The notes below the pieces were generated by a model, which was given only the letters and a program-made list of their open reading frames with translations, did no database searches and was not told where the DNA came from. The translations under genes and the position numbers were made by a program. A DNA stretch of 38,838 nucleotides from Paraplanobispora siamensis (lineage in GTDB: Bacteria; Actinomycetota; Actinomycetes; Streptosporangiales; Streptosporangiaceae), in NCBI RefSeq assembly GCF_016863175.1, contig NZ_BOOJ01000042.1, forward strand, positions 1 through 38,838, written 5' to 3'. Below are positions 8,024-16,438 of the stretch, in pieces. Within the stretch, counting starts at the first letter, position 1. Every line of letters starts with the position of its first letter.

Positions 8024-8274
8024 ATCCGGCCGGTCGCCGATATGAAACCGATCGTTCACGCCGCCGAAACGGCGGGGGAGCAACCCGGCGATCCGTCACC
8101 CGGCCGTCGGTGTTCCCGGCCTCCCGCCCAAGGGTGAGGCCGACCGGCCGATCTCGGTGAAACCCCAGTTCATAGGCCTCCAAGAAGCCGTGGCCGGAAC
8201 GGGGAAGGCGTTTTCCCTCCTTGCCGCGGTCCGCGCCGACCGGCGCCGGCCCGCGACCGCTCCCGGAACGAGGC

Positions 8275-8325
8275 TTGACAGTGCTCGGTCCACGGGGGCA
8301 CTCTCCCTCTTGGAGAGCGCTCTCC
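8275..8325 (+). promoter_or_regulatory. Promoter and LacI operator of ABC cassette 2
   Basis: TTGACA at 8275-8280, an 18-nt spacer and CACTCT as -10 precede the perfect palindrome GGAGAGCGCTCTCC at 8312-8325. TTGACA-to-operator distance is 31 nt here and 32 nt in cassette 1, and sequence between and beyond is partly conserved, so one promoter probably arose by duplication of the other. Confidence 0.8.
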
Positions 8326-8365
8326 TTCACCGTCGTACGGCGGGCACCCCTATCGAGGAGAGACC

Positions 8366-8515
8366 GTGCATCCATCCCGAAGTCCCGGCCTGCGAACTCA
8401 GGCCCGGCCGGTCATCACGTCTCCCGCGGTGGTCACGGCCGCTCCGGGGGCGTCGGCCGCGTCCAGGCCGCAGGACCGCCGTCACAGGGCGGAGCGGACG
8501 AGAGCCCGTCGGTGA
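8366..8515 (+). CDS. Candidate leader ORF of cassette 2 (49 codons)
   Basis: GAGGAGAGA followed by GTG (GGAG to start five bases) opens a 49-codon frame (VHPSRSPGLR...) ending at TGA 8513-8515, 122 bases before the binding-protein start. The product is Arg/Ala-rich and matches no family I know. It is reported because cassette 1 has a similarly placed short ORF preceded by the conserved CGGGCACCCC and CGAGGAGAGA blocks. Confidence 0.25.
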   Translation: MHPSRSPGLRTQARPVITSPAVVTAAPGASAASRPQDRRHRAERTRARR

Positions 8516-8637
8516 CGCCCGCAGATCACTGAACTCCCCGTCCCGCGACCACGGTCACATCGAGGCCGCGGGACGTGCCGGATCCACCCCCCGACTCCCC
8601 GCCACGCCCGGAGTCGCAACCGACCGAAGGAACAACC

Positions 8638-9963
8638 GTGCGCATTCGAAAGCTCGCAACCACGGCCATGGCCGGGTTCCTGCTGCTGGCCGCCTCCGCC
8701 TGCGGCGGCGACGGCGGCAGCGGCGACGGCCCCGCCGCCCAGAGCGGCGCCCCCAAGACGCTCACCTACTGGGCGTCCAACCAGGGACCCAGCCTGGAGG
8801 CCGACCAGGAGATCCTCAAGCCCGAGCTCGACCGCTTCAAGAAGGAGACCGGGATCGAGGTGAAGGTCGAGGTCGTCCCGTGGGCCGACCTGCTCAACCG
8901 GATCCTCGCCGCCACCACCTCGGGCCAGGGCCCGGACGTGCTCAACATCGGCAACACCTGGTCGGCCTCGCTGCAGGCCACCGGCGCCTTCGTACCCTTC
9001 GACGACGCGCTGCTGGGCAAGCTCGGCGGCAAGGAGCGCTTCCTCGGCCCGAGCCTGGCCGCGACCGGGGCGCAGGGGCAGCCGCCCGCCGCCATCCCGA
9101 TCTACGGCATGACCTACGGCCTGATGTACAACAAGAAGATGTTCGCCGACGCGGGCATCGACGGTCCGCCGAAGACCTGGGACGAGTTCATCGAGACCGG
9201 CAAGAAGCTCACCAAGGACGGCAAGTGGGGCCTGGCCGTGGAGGGCGCCAGCGTCACCGAGAACGCCCACCACGCCTTCATCTTCGGCCAGCAGCACGGC
9301 GCCGACCCGTTCGACGCCTCCGGCAAGCCGCAGTTCGACTCGGACAAGCAGGTCGCCGCGACCAAGCAGTTCCTGGACCTGATGGCGGTCCACAAGATCG
9401 TCAACCCGAGCAACGCGGAGTACGGCAACGGCACCCAGGCCGTGCAGGACTTCACCTCCGGCAAGGCCGGGATGCTGATGTGGCAGTCCATCGCCTCCTC
9501 GGCGAAGGCCGCGGGCATGGGCGAGGACGAGTACGGCGTCGCCCCCATCCCGCTGCCCGACCCCGCCCAGGGCGGCAAGCAGGTCAACGGCATGGTGGCC
9601 GGCATCAACCTGGCGATCTTCAAGAGCAGCAGGAACCAGGACGCCGCCGTGGAGTTCGCCAAGTTCATGACGAGCAAGCAGACGCAGCAGAACCTCAACA
9701 AGGCCTACGGCTCGCTGCCCACCGTCAACGACGCCTACGACGACCCGGCCTTCCAGACCGAGCACATCAAGGCCTTCCAGCAGATCCTCGCCACCACCGC
9801 GGCGCCCCTGCCCCAGGTGCCCGAGGAGAGCCAGTACGAGACGCTGGTCGGCACCGCGATGAACGAGCTGTTCGCCGACGTGGCCAGCGGCAAGCCGGTC
9901 AGCGAGGCGCAGATCAAGGCCAAGCTGACCGAGGCCAACGAGAAGATGCTGGCCGGCAGCTGA
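8638..9963 (+). CDS. CUT1 ABC transporter sugar-binding lipoprotein, cassette 2
   Basis: A 441-residue SBP family 1 lipoprotein. GTG 8638 follows AAGGA at six bases and gives a short signal peptide with a lipobox (SAC, lipidated Cys 22); an upstream ATG at 8575 would add a Pro-rich tail and is rejected. Typical features include LTYWASNQG at the N-terminus, GMTYGLMYNKKMFADAGID in the ligand cleft and ISSA-type helices late in the protein. It is clearly not a recent duplicate of the 4484 lipoprotein, so the two cassettes probably import different but related oligosaccharides under one repressor. Confidence 0.92.
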   Translation: MRIRKLATTAMAGFLLLAASACGGDGGSGDGPAAQSGAPKTLTYWASNQGPSLEADQEILKPELDRFKKETGIEVKVEVVPWADLLNRILAATTSGQGPDVLNIGNTWSASLQATGAFVPFDDALLGKLGGKERFLGPSLAATGAQGQPPAAIPIYGMTYGLMYNKKMFADAGIDGPPKTWDEFIETGKKLTKDGKWGLAVEGASVTENAHHAFIFGQQHGADPFDASGKPQFDSDKQVAATKQFLDLMAVHKIVNPSNAEYGNGTQAVQDFTSGKAGMLMWQSIASSAKAAGMGEDEYGVAPIPLPDPAQGGKQVNGMVAGINLAIFKSSRNQDAAVEFAKFMTSKQTQQNLNKAYGSLPTVNDAYDDPAFQTEHIKAFQQILATTAAPLPQVPEESQYETLVGTAMNELFADVASGKPVSEAQIKAKLTEANEKMLAGS

Positions 9964-9978
9964 CCCCTCCCGCCCCCC

Positions 9979-10010
9979 GAGGTGCCGGGCGGCGCGCCGC
10001 CCGGCACCTC
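9979..10010 (+). terminator. Perfect 32-nt palindrome between binding protein 2 and its permease
   Basis: GAGGTGCCGGGCGGCG (9979-9994) is followed at once by its exact reverse complement (9995-10010). It can form a 14-bp stem with a minimal loop, starting 16 bases after the stop codon. The permease start is 35 bases further on, so this is an intra-operon attenuator or mRNA-stabilising structure, equivalent in place to the hairpins after binding protein 1. Confidence 0.7.
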
Positions 10011-10044
10011 CCCGCGGATCCCTTCACCGATCGAGAGGATGTCC

Positions 10045-11064
10045 ATGGTCGCGTCCACCACGCCGCGCCCCGGCGCGCGGCGCGGAAGCGGGTCGCCGGA
10101 AGGCGGGCCCCCGCGGTCCGGAGGGAGGGGACCGGGCCGGGTCGCCGCCCTGATCCCGGTACGGCTGCGCCGCCTCGGCCTGCCATACCTGCTGATCCTC
10201 CCGGCGATCGTGCTGGAGCTCCTCATCCACGTGGTGCCGATGCTGGTCGGCATGTGGATGAGCTTCCTCAAGCTCACCCAGTTCTTCGTCCGCAACTGGT
10301 CGGCGGCGCCGAGCGCCGGTCTGGCCAACTACGAGATCGCGGTGGACTTCGACTCGGCGGTGGGCAGTTCCCTGCTGCGCTCCTTCGTCGTCACCGTCGC
10401 CTTCACCGTGCTGGCGGTCGGCCTGTGCTGGCTGCTGGGGACCGCCGCGGCGGTGCTGATGCAGGGGAGCTTCCGCGGGCGCGGGGTGCTGCGCACCCTG
10501 TTCCTGACCCCCTACGCGCTTCCCGCCTACGCCGGGGTGATCACCTGGAGCTTCATGTTCCAGCGCGACTCCGGCCTGGTCAACCACATCCTGGTCGAGC
10601 AGTCCGGCCTGCTGGACGAGCGCCCGTTCTGGCTCATCGGCGGCAACAGCTTCGTCGCCCTGCTGGTGACCTACGTCTGGCGGGTCTGGCCGTTCGCCTT
10701 CCTGGTGCTCATGGCCGGGGTGCAGAACATCTCCGACGACCTCTACGAGGCCTCGGCGATCGACGGGGCCGGCTGGTGGCGTCAGCTGCGCTCGATCACG
10801 CTGCCCATGCTGCGCCCGGTCAACCAGGTCGTGGTGCTCGTGCTGTTCCTGTGGACCTTCAACGACTTCAACACGCCCTACGTCCTGTTCGGCAAGTCGG
10901 CCCCCGAGGAGGCCGACCTGATCTCCATCCACATCTACCAGAGCTCCTTCGTCACCTGGAACTTCGGCTCGGGCTCGGCGATGTCCGTGCTGCTCCTGCT
11001 GTTCCTGCTGCTGGTGACCGCGGTGTACCTGGTGGCGACCTCGCGCAGGAGGACCCGTGCGTGA
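10045..11064 (+). CDS. CUT1 ABC transporter permease 1, cassette 2
   Basis: A 339-residue MalF-type permease. ATG 10045 lies six bases after GAGAGG; an ATG two codons earlier (10039) is too close to that site. A Pro/Arg-rich cytoplasmic N-terminus is followed by six hydrophobic segments starting near LPYLLILPAIVLELLIHVV. The EAA loop is DLYEASAIDGAGWWRQLRSI. It overlaps the next permease gene by eight bases. Like cassette 1 it lacks a cognate ATPase. Confidence 0.92.
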   Translation: MVASTTPRPGARRGSGSPEGGPPRSGGRGPGRVAALIPVRLRRLGLPYLLILPAIVLELLIHVVPMLVGMWMSFLKLTQFFVRNWSAAPSAGLANYEIAVDFDSAVGSSLLRSFVVTVAFTVLAVGLCWLLGTAAAVLMQGSFRGRGVLRTLFLTPYALPAYAGVITWSFMFQRDSGLVNHILVEQSGLLDERPFWLIGGNSFVALLVTYVWRVWPFAFLVLMAGVQNISDDLYEASAIDGAGWWRQLRSITLPMLRPVNQVVVLVLFLWTFNDFNTPYVLFGKSAPEEADLISIHIYQSSFVTWNFGSGSAMSVLLLLFLLLVTAVYLVATSRRRTRA

Positions 11065-11896
11065 ACCCCGATGGCTGCCCTGGGCGCGCTGGATCGTGCT
11101 CGGATCCCTCAGCCTGTTCACCCTCCTCCCGCTGTACGTGATGGCCACGACCTCCATCAAGCCGCTCGGGGACGTGCAGGGCGACTTCCACTGGATCCCC
11201 ACCACGATCAGCCTGCAGCCCTTCGCCGACATCTGGCGGACGGTGCCGCTGGCCCACTACTTCGCCAACAGCCTGATCGTGGCCTCCATCGCCGCGGTGG
11301 CGTCGGTGACGATCGCGATCTTCGCCGCGTACGCGATCAGCCGCTACCGCTTCCCCGGACGGAAGGTCTTCTCCGTCACCGTGCTGTCCACCCAGATGTT
11401 CCCCGGCATCCTGTTCCTGCTCCCGCTGTTCATGATCTTCGTGAACCTCGGCAACACCATCGGCGTGGAGCTGTACGGCAGCCGCACCGGTCTGATCATC
11501 ACCTATCTGACCTTCTCCCTGCCGTTCTCCATCTGGATGCTGGTCGGCTACTTCGACTCCATCCCCACCGCGCTGGACGAGGCCGCCCAGGTCGACGGGA
11601 GCGGGCCGGTCGGCGCCCTGCTCCGGGTGGTCATCCCGGCGGCGATGCCCGGCATCGTCGCGGTCACCATCTACGCCTTCATGACCGCGTGGGCCGAGGT
11701 GCTCTTCGCGTCGGTGATGACCGACGAGAGCACCCGCACCCTGGCCGTCGGGCTGCAGGGCTACTCCACCCAGAACGACGTGTACTGGAACCAGCTGATG
11801 GCCGCCTCGCTGGTGGTCAGCGTCCCGGTGGTGGCCGGCTTCCTGCTGCTGCAGCGCTATCTGGTCCAGGGCCTGACCGCGGGCGCGGTCAAGTGA
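11057..11896 (+). CDS. CUT1 ABC transporter permease 2, cassette 2
   Basis: A 279-residue MalG-type permease. GTG 11057 follows AGGAGG (11047-11052) inside the end of the preceding gene, so the two are translationally coupled. Six hydrophobic segments are visible and the EAA loop reads [23 protein letters not shown]1 gene follows after 74 bp with its own ribosome-binding site and no intervening terminator, which ties this transporter to beta-glucoside cleavage. Confidence 0.92.
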   Translation: MREPRWLPWARWIVLGSLSLFTLLPLYVMATTSIKPLGDVQGDFHWIPTTISLQPFADIWRTVPLAHYFANSLIVASIAAVASVTIAIFAAYAISRYRFPGRKVFSVTVLSTQMFPGILFLLPLFMIFVNLGNTIGVELYGSRTGLIITYLTFSLPFSIWMLVGYFDSIPTALDEAAQVDGSGPVGALLRVVIPAAMPGIVAVTIYAFMTAWAEVLFASVMTDESTRTLAVGLQGYSTQNDVYWNQLMAASLVVSVPVVAGFLLLQRYLVQGLTAGAVK

Positions 11897-11970
11897 CCTG
11901 CGCGCCGTACGGCCCTCGGCGCTTCGGCATCTCAGCACCCAACCATCCCGTTCGCAAGGAGAACGCATAC

Positions 11971-13323
11971 ATGGACCCGCTGTCCGCCTTCGGCCCCGGC
12001 TTCACCTGGGGCGTGGCCACCTCGGCCTACCAGATCGAGGGCGCGGTCTCGGAGGACGGCAGGCTGCCCTCCATCTGGGACACCTTCTGCCGGGTCCCCG
12101 GCGCCGTCGACAACGGCGACACCGGTGAGGTGGCCTGCGACCACTATCACCGCTGGCCCGAGGACGTGGACCTGCTCGGCCGCCTCGGCGTGGACGCCTA
12201 CCGCTTCTCGGTGGCCTGGCCCCGCGTGGTCCCGGAGGGCTCCGGCGCGGTCAACCCGCGCGGGCTGGCCTTCTACGACCGGCTGGTCGACGCCCTGCTG
12301 GAGGCGGGCATCCGTCCCTTCGTGACCCTCTACCACTGGGACCTGCCGCAGGCGCTGCAGGACCGCGGCGGCTGGCCGAGCCGGGAAACCGCTCTCCACT
12401 TCGCCGAGTACGCTGCCGTGGTCGCCGGGGCGCTGGGCGACCGGGTCACCGACTGGACCACCCTCAACGAGCCGCTGTGCTCCTCCTGGCTCGGCCACCT
12501 CGAGGGCAGGATGGCCCCGGGCTGGACCGACCTGACCGCGGCCGTGCGGGCCTCCTACCACCTGCACCTGGGCCACGGGCTGGCCGTGCAGGCGATCCGG
12601 GCCGCCGCGCGCAGCGCGCCCTCCATCGGGATCGTCAACAACCTCAGCCCCTGCGAGCCCGCCACCGGCAGCGACGAGGACCGCGCCGCCGCCCGGCGCC
12701 TCGACGGTCATGTCAACCGCTGGTGGCTCGACCCGATCGCCGGCCGCGGCTACCCCGAGGACATGATCGAGGTCTACGGCGTCGACCTGCCGATCCGGGA
12801 GGGCGACCTGGAGACGATCGCCGCGCCGCTGGACTACCACGGGCTGAACTACTACTTCCGGCAGGTCGTCGCCGACGACCCCGAGGGGCCCGCCCCCTAC
12901 GCCCGCCAGGTCCCGGTGCCCGGTGCCACGACGACGGCGATGGGCTGGGAGGTGCACGCCGACGGGCTCGAGCAGCTGCTGGTGCGCCTGACCGAGGAGT
13001 ACGGGGCGGAGAAGATCTTCGTCACCGAGAGCGGCTCCGCCTGGCACGACACGGTCGGGCCGGACGGCACGGTCGACGACCCCGAGCGCACCGCCCACCT
13101 GGAGGAGCACCTGGCGGCCTGCGCCCGCGCGGTACGGCGGGGCGCGCCGCTGGCCGGGTACTTCGCCTGGTCGCTCCTGGACAACTTCGAGTGGGCCTAC
13201 GGATACGACAAGCGCTTCGGCCTGGTCCACGTCGACTACGCCACCCAGGCCCGCACCGTCAAGACCAGCGGCCGCCGGTACGCCGAGATGATCCGCGAGC
13301 ACCGCGGGGCGCCGGTGGCCTGA
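11971..13323 (+). CDS. Glycoside hydrolase family 1 beta-glucosidase, cytosolic (BglC-like)
   Basis: A 450-residue GH1 enzyme of normal length. The N-terminal signature [15 protein letters not shown] is present, the acid/base is Glu167 in TLNEP, and the nucleophile is Glu353 in VTESGS. The aglycone-site motif [21 protein letters not shown] is near the C-terminus. No signal peptide is seen. ATG 11971 follows AAGGAG. As last gene of cassette 2 it hydrolyses the imported disaccharide or oligosaccharide, parallel to bglC in the Streptomyces cebEFG-bglC operon. A strong terminator begins 18 bp after the stop. Confidence 0.95.
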   Translation: MDPLSAFGPGFTWGVATSAYQIEGAVSEDGRLPSIWDTFCRVPGAVDNGDTGEVACDHYHRWPEDVDLLGRLGVDAYRFSVAWPRVVPEGSGAVNPRGLAFYDRLVDALLEAGIRPFVTLYHWDLPQALQDRGGWPSRETALHFAEYAAVVAGALGDRVTDWTTLNEPLCSSWLGHLEGRMAPGWTDLTAAVRASYHLHLGHGLAVQAIRAAARSAPSIGIVNNLSPCEPATGSDEDRAAARRLDGHVNRWWLDPIAGRGYPEDMIEVYGVDLPIREGDLETIAAPLDYHGLNYYFRQVVADDPEGPAPYARQVPVPGATTTAMGWEVHADGLEQLLVRLTEEYGAEKIFVTESGSAWHDTVGPDGTVDDPERTAHLEEHLAACARAVRRGAPLAGYFAWSLLDNFEWAYGYDKRFGLVHVDYATQARTVKTSGRRYAEMIREHRGAPVA

Positions 13324-13341
13324 GCCGCCCGGCACCCACTC

Positions 13342-13376
13342 CGGCGGGGCCCGTCCCAGGGGGACGGGCCCCGCCG
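13342..13376 (+). terminator. Terminator of cassette 2
   Basis: CGGCGGGGCCCGTCCC (13342-13357) pairs perfectly with GGGACGGGCCCCGCCG (13361-13376): 16 bp and a 3-nt loop. It separates the sugar locus from the B12 riboswitch. Confidence 0.88.
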
Positions 13377-13414
13377 TGTCGGTGAGCCCTGCACATCCGG
13401 GCCGGGGGGACGAT

Positions 13415-13525
13415 TGATATCGTCTGTCCGAAGCGCGACGCGCAGCGAAGTCCGGTGCGAGCCCGGCGCTGTCCCGCAACTGTCATGGCCCTGAGGGGCC
13501 GAGCCAGGTCGACTGCCGCCGCGCC
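13415..13525 (+). promoter_or_regulatory. Cobalamin (B12) riboswitch aptamer
   Basis: The leader contains the conserved cobalamin-riboswitch core in the right order: GCGAAGTCCGGTGCGAGCC, then GGCGCTGTCCCGCAACTGT, a short variable stem, and the B12 box GAGCCAGGTCGACTGCC at 13501-13517. The RNA senses adenosylcobalamin or a relative. The genes downstream (btuFCD, cbiZ) are the expected targets. The 5' boundary is approximate; the peripheral stem from about 13415 is inferred. Confidence 0.93.
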
Positions 13526-13570
13526 GACGTCGTCGACCCTCGTGGAAAAGGGTGATCCGTCGTGATTCCC

Positions 13571-13602
13571 ACGGGTCCTCGGTTCCCGTAGATGAAAGGA
13601 CC
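13571..13602 (+). promoter_or_regulatory. Probable riboswitch expression platform sequestering the btuF ribosome-binding site
   Basis: GGTCCT (13574-13579) is complementary to AGGACC (13597-13602), which contains the GAAAGGA ribosome-binding site. A competing hairpin ACGGG (13571-13575) with CCCGT (13585-13589) uses overlapping bases, so the two cannot coexist. This is what a translational on/off switch needs, but the arms are short and the link to the aptamer is inferred. Confidence 0.5.
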
Positions 13603-13606
13603 TTCC

Positions 13607-14569
13607 GTGAGGCCCGTACGTACCGCCTTCGCGGGCGCGCTCCTCGGTGCGCTGGCCCTGGCCGGATGCGGTCAGAGCTCCACCACCGCTCCGCAGGACG
13701 CCGCCTCCGCGTCGGTCTCCGCCTCCGCCTCGGCTTCGGCGGCCGAGGGGTTCCCCGTCACCGTGGAGGGGGGCAACGGCTCGGTCACCATCGACAGCAG
13801 GCCACAGCGGATCGTCTCCCTGTCGCCCACCGCCACCGAGACCCTGTTCGCCGTCGACGCCGGGGCCCAGGTCGTCGCGGTCGACGACCAGTCCAACCAC
13901 CCGGCGGAGGCCCCCAAGACCGACCTGTCCGGCTTCAAGCCGAACGCCGAGGCGATCATCGCGCAGAAGCCCGACCTGGTCGTGCTGGCCAACGACGTCG
14001 ACGGCATCGTGGCCAAGCTGCAGAAGGTGAACATCCCGGTGCTGCTGGAGCCGGCGGCCACCAAGCTCGACGAGGCCTACGACCAGGTCACCGACCTCGG
14101 CGCGGCCACCGGCAACAGCGCCAAGGCCCAGGAGGTCGTGGCCGGGATGAAGCAGAAGATCGACGAGGCCGTGGCCGCCGCGCCCAAGGACAAGAAGCTC
14201 ACCTACTATCACGAGCTGGACACCACGCCCTACTCGGTGACCTCCACCACCTTCGTCGGTCAGGTCTACGCCCTGTTCGGCCTGACCAACATCGCGGACA
14301 AGGCCCCCGACCTCGCCGGCGGCTATCCCAAGCTCTCCGCCGAGTTCGTCGCCCAGGCCGATCCCGACCTCATCTTCCTGGCCGACACCAAGTGCTGCGG
14401 CCAGTCCCGCGACGTCATCGCCAAGCGTCCCGGCTGGTCCAAGCTCTCCGCCGTCGCGAACGACCGCGTCATCCCCCTCGACGACGACATCGCCTCCCGC
14501 TGGGGCCCCCGCATCGCGGACCTCGCCCAGCAGGTCGGCGACGCCGTCCAGAAGGCCGCGTCCGAATAA
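13607..14569 (+). CDS. btuF: Cobalamin/cobinamide ABC transporter substrate-binding lipoprotein
   Basis: A 320-residue class III (helical-backbone) binding protein. GTG 13607 is preferred because GAAAGGA lies six bases upstream and a normal signal peptide follows, with lipobox LAGC (Cys 21). The ATG at 13592 has no ribosome-binding site. After a Ser/Ala linker the mature part starts PQRIVSLSPTATETLFAVDAG, typical of BtuF/FepB-type proteins. The late motif LADTKCCGQSRDVIAKRPGW is common in actinobacterial B12 binders. Siderophore binding would be the alternative, but the riboswitch and cbiZ point to corrinoids. btuC starts at the base after its stop. Confidence 0.9.
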   Translation: MRPVRTAFAGALLGALALAGCGQSSTTAPQDAASASVSASASASAAEGFPVTVEGGNGSVTIDSRPQRIVSLSPTATETLFAVDAGAQVVAVDDQSNHPAEAPKTDLSGFKPNAEAIIAQKPDLVVLANDVDGIVAKLQKVNIPVLLEPAATKLDEAYDQVTDLGAATGNSAKAQEVVAGMKQKIDEAVAAAPKDKKLTYYHELDTTPYSVTSTTFVGQVYALFGLTNIADKAPDLAGGYPKLSAEFVAQADPDLIFLADTKCCGQSRDVIAKRPGWSKLSAVANDRVIPLDDDIASRWGPRIADLAQQVGDAVQKAASE

Positions 14570-15637
14570 GTGACCGATCCATCCCGCCCTCCCTCCGGCG
14601 TCTCGGTACGGCGGGCGGCCGGGTTGCGGTTGCCGGCCCTGCTCGTGGCGGTGGGCGTGCTGCTGGCGAGCATGGTGGCCGGGGTGCTGGCCGGGGCGGC
14701 GGACATCGCGCCGGGGAAGGTGGTCCTGCAACTGCTCGACTGGCTGCCCCTCGTCTCCGCCGACTCCGGCCTCGCCCCCGTCGAGCGGGGGCTGCTGCTG
14801 GAGCTGCGGCTGCCCCGGGTCGTGCTCGGGGCGATCGTCGGCGGCCTGCTGGCCATCGCCGGGGCCGCCTACCAGGGGGTGTTCCGCAACCCGCTGGCCG
14901 ACCCCTACCTGCTCGGCGCCGCCGCCGGGGCCGGGCTCACCACCACCGTCGTCATCGTGCTGCTCAAGGGCGACACCGAGTCCCTGTCCGTCCCCGCCGC
15001 CGCCTTCGCCGGGGCCGTGGGCGGCGTCCTGCTCGCCTACGCCCTGGGCAACGTCGCCGGCCGGGGCGGCGGGACCGCCACGCTGGTGCTCGCCGGGGTC
15101 GCGGTGACCTCCTTCCTCACCGCGGTGCAGACGTTCGTCCAGCAGCTCGGGGTCGAGGACCTCCAGCGCATCTACAGCTGGATCCTCGGCACCGTCGACG
15201 GCGGCTGGAGCCGGATCACGCTGGTCATCCCCTACGCCGTGGTCTCGGTGGCGGCCCTGCTGCTGCACGGGCGGTTGCTCGACGTGCTGTCGGTCGGCGA
15301 CGACGAGGCCGTCAGTCTCGGCCTGCACGCCGCCCGCGTCCGGCTCGTGGTCCTGCTGGCCGCCTCCCTGGCCACCGCCGCGGCCGTCGCGGTCAGCGGG
15401 TTGATCGGCTTCGTCGGCATCGTCGTCCCGCACGTGGTCCGCCGTCTGGCCGGGGGCTCCTACCGCGTCGTGCTCCCGCTGTCGTTGCTGGGCGGGGCGG
15501 CCTTCCTGGTCATCGGCGACGTGCTCGCCCGCACCGTGCTCGCCCCGGCGGAGCTGCCCATCGGGGTGGTCACCGCGTTCGTCGGCGCCCCGTTCTTCGT
15601 CGCCGTCCTGCGGGTGACGAAGCGGGTGGAGACATGA
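14570..15637 (+). CDS. btuC: Cobalamin ABC transporter permease
   Basis: A 355-residue BtuC/FecCD-family permease with about ten hydrophobic helices. Diagnostic motifs are LRLPRVVLGAIVGGLLAIAG, GAAYQGVFRNPLADPYLLG and LIGFVGIVVPHVVRRLAG, the last being the loop that contacts the ATPase. GTG 14570 abuts the btuF stop codon (TAAGTG), so translation is presumably coupled. Two copies would form the channel with BtuD and BtuF. Confidence 0.93.
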   Translation: MTDPSRPPSGVSVRRAAGLRLPALLVAVGVLLASMVAGVLAGAADIAPGKVVLQLLDWLPLVSADSGLAPVERGLLLELRLPRVVLGAIVGGLLAIAGAAYQGVFRNPLADPYLLGAAAGAGLTTTVVIVLLKGDTESLSVPAAAFAGAVGGVLLAYALGNVAGRGGGTATLVLAGVAVTSFLTAVQTFVQQLGVEDLQRIYSWILGTVDGGWSRITLVIPYAVVSVAALLLHGRLLDVLSVGDDEAVSLGLHAARVRLVVLLAASLATAAAVAVSGLIGFVGIVVPHVVRRLAGGSYRVVLPLSLLGGAAFLVIGDVLARTVLAPAELPIGVVTAFVGAPFFVAVLRVTKRVET

Positions 15638-15664
15638 GCCGCACGGCGGTCGCGGAGTGACTCC

Positions 15665-16438
15665 ATGAGCGACATCAGAGCGCACGACCTCTCGGTCGTC
15701 CTGGACTCGCGGACCGTGCTGTCCGGCGTCGGCATGCAGGTGCGCGGCGGCGACTGGCTCGCCGTGATCGGGGCCAACGGCGCGGGCAAGTCCACGCTGC
15801 TCAAAGCGGTGGCCGGGGTGCTGCCGTACTCAGGCGAGGTGCTCATCGACGGCACGTCCGTCCGGCGGCTCAGGCCCCGCGAGCGGGCCCGGCTGCTCGC
15901 CTACGCCCCCCAGGCCCCGGCGCTGCCGGCCGACATGACCGTGTTCGACTACGCCCTGCTCGGCCGCACGCCGTACATCCCCTATCTGGGCCGCGAGAGC
16001 CGCCACGACCGCGAGGTGACGGCGTCGGTGCTGGAGCGGCTGGACCTGGGGCCGTTCGCCTCCCGCAGGCTCGGCCGCCTGTCGGGCGGCGAGCGCCAGC
16101 GGGTCGTGCTGGCCAGGGCGCTGGTCCAGCAGGCCCCCGTCCTGCTGCTGGACGAGCCCACCACCGCCCTCGACCTGGGGCACCAGCAGCAGGTCCTGGA
16201 ACTGGTCGACCGGCTCCGGCTGGCCGACGGGCTGACCGTGGTCACGACCCTGCACGACCTGAGCGTGGCCGGGCAGTACGCCGACTCGATGATGCTGGTC
16301 TCCGGGGGCCGGGTGGCCGCCTCCGGCACCCCGGTGGAGGTCCTGACCGGGAAACTGATCGACGAGCACTTCGGCGCCCGCGTCCGGATCGCGACCGGCC
16401 CGGACGGCAGACCCGAAGTCCACCTGGAGCGCCCATGA
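15665..16438 (+). CDS. btuD: Cobalamin ABC transporter ATP-binding protein
   Basis: A 257-residue ATPase with Walker A (GANGAGKST), Q-loop, signature LSGGERQRV, Walker B LLLDEPTTALDLGHQ and switch His (TTLHDLSVAG). It belongs to the FecE/BtuD group, which energises metal-chelate and B12 import. ATG 15665 is preceded by GGAG. The upstream gap holds an eight-codon frame starting on the btuC stop (see findings). The 3' end overlaps cbiZ by four bases (ATGA). Confidence 0.93.
   Translation: MSDIRAHDLSVVLDSRTVLSGVGMQVRGGDWLAVIGANGAGKSTLLKAVAGVLPYSGEVLIDGTSVRRLRPRERARLLAYAPQAPALPADMTVFDYALLGRTPYIPYLGRESRHDREVTASVLERLDLGPFASRRLGRLSGGERQRVVLARALVQQAPVLLLDEPTTALDLGHQQQVLELVDRLRLADGLTVVTTLHDLSVAGQYADSMMLVSGGRVAASGTPVEVLTGKLIDEHFGARVRIATGPDGRPEVHLERP

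Noticed and set aside
12380-12400. Operator-like GGAAACCGCTCTCC in the GH1 coding region
   Set aside because: Only one half matches, and it lies well inside the gene without a promoter.
13259-15685. 808-codon minus-strand frame over the B12 operon
   Set aside because: Same kind of shadow: it covers riboswitch, btuF and btuC in antisense and has no domain.
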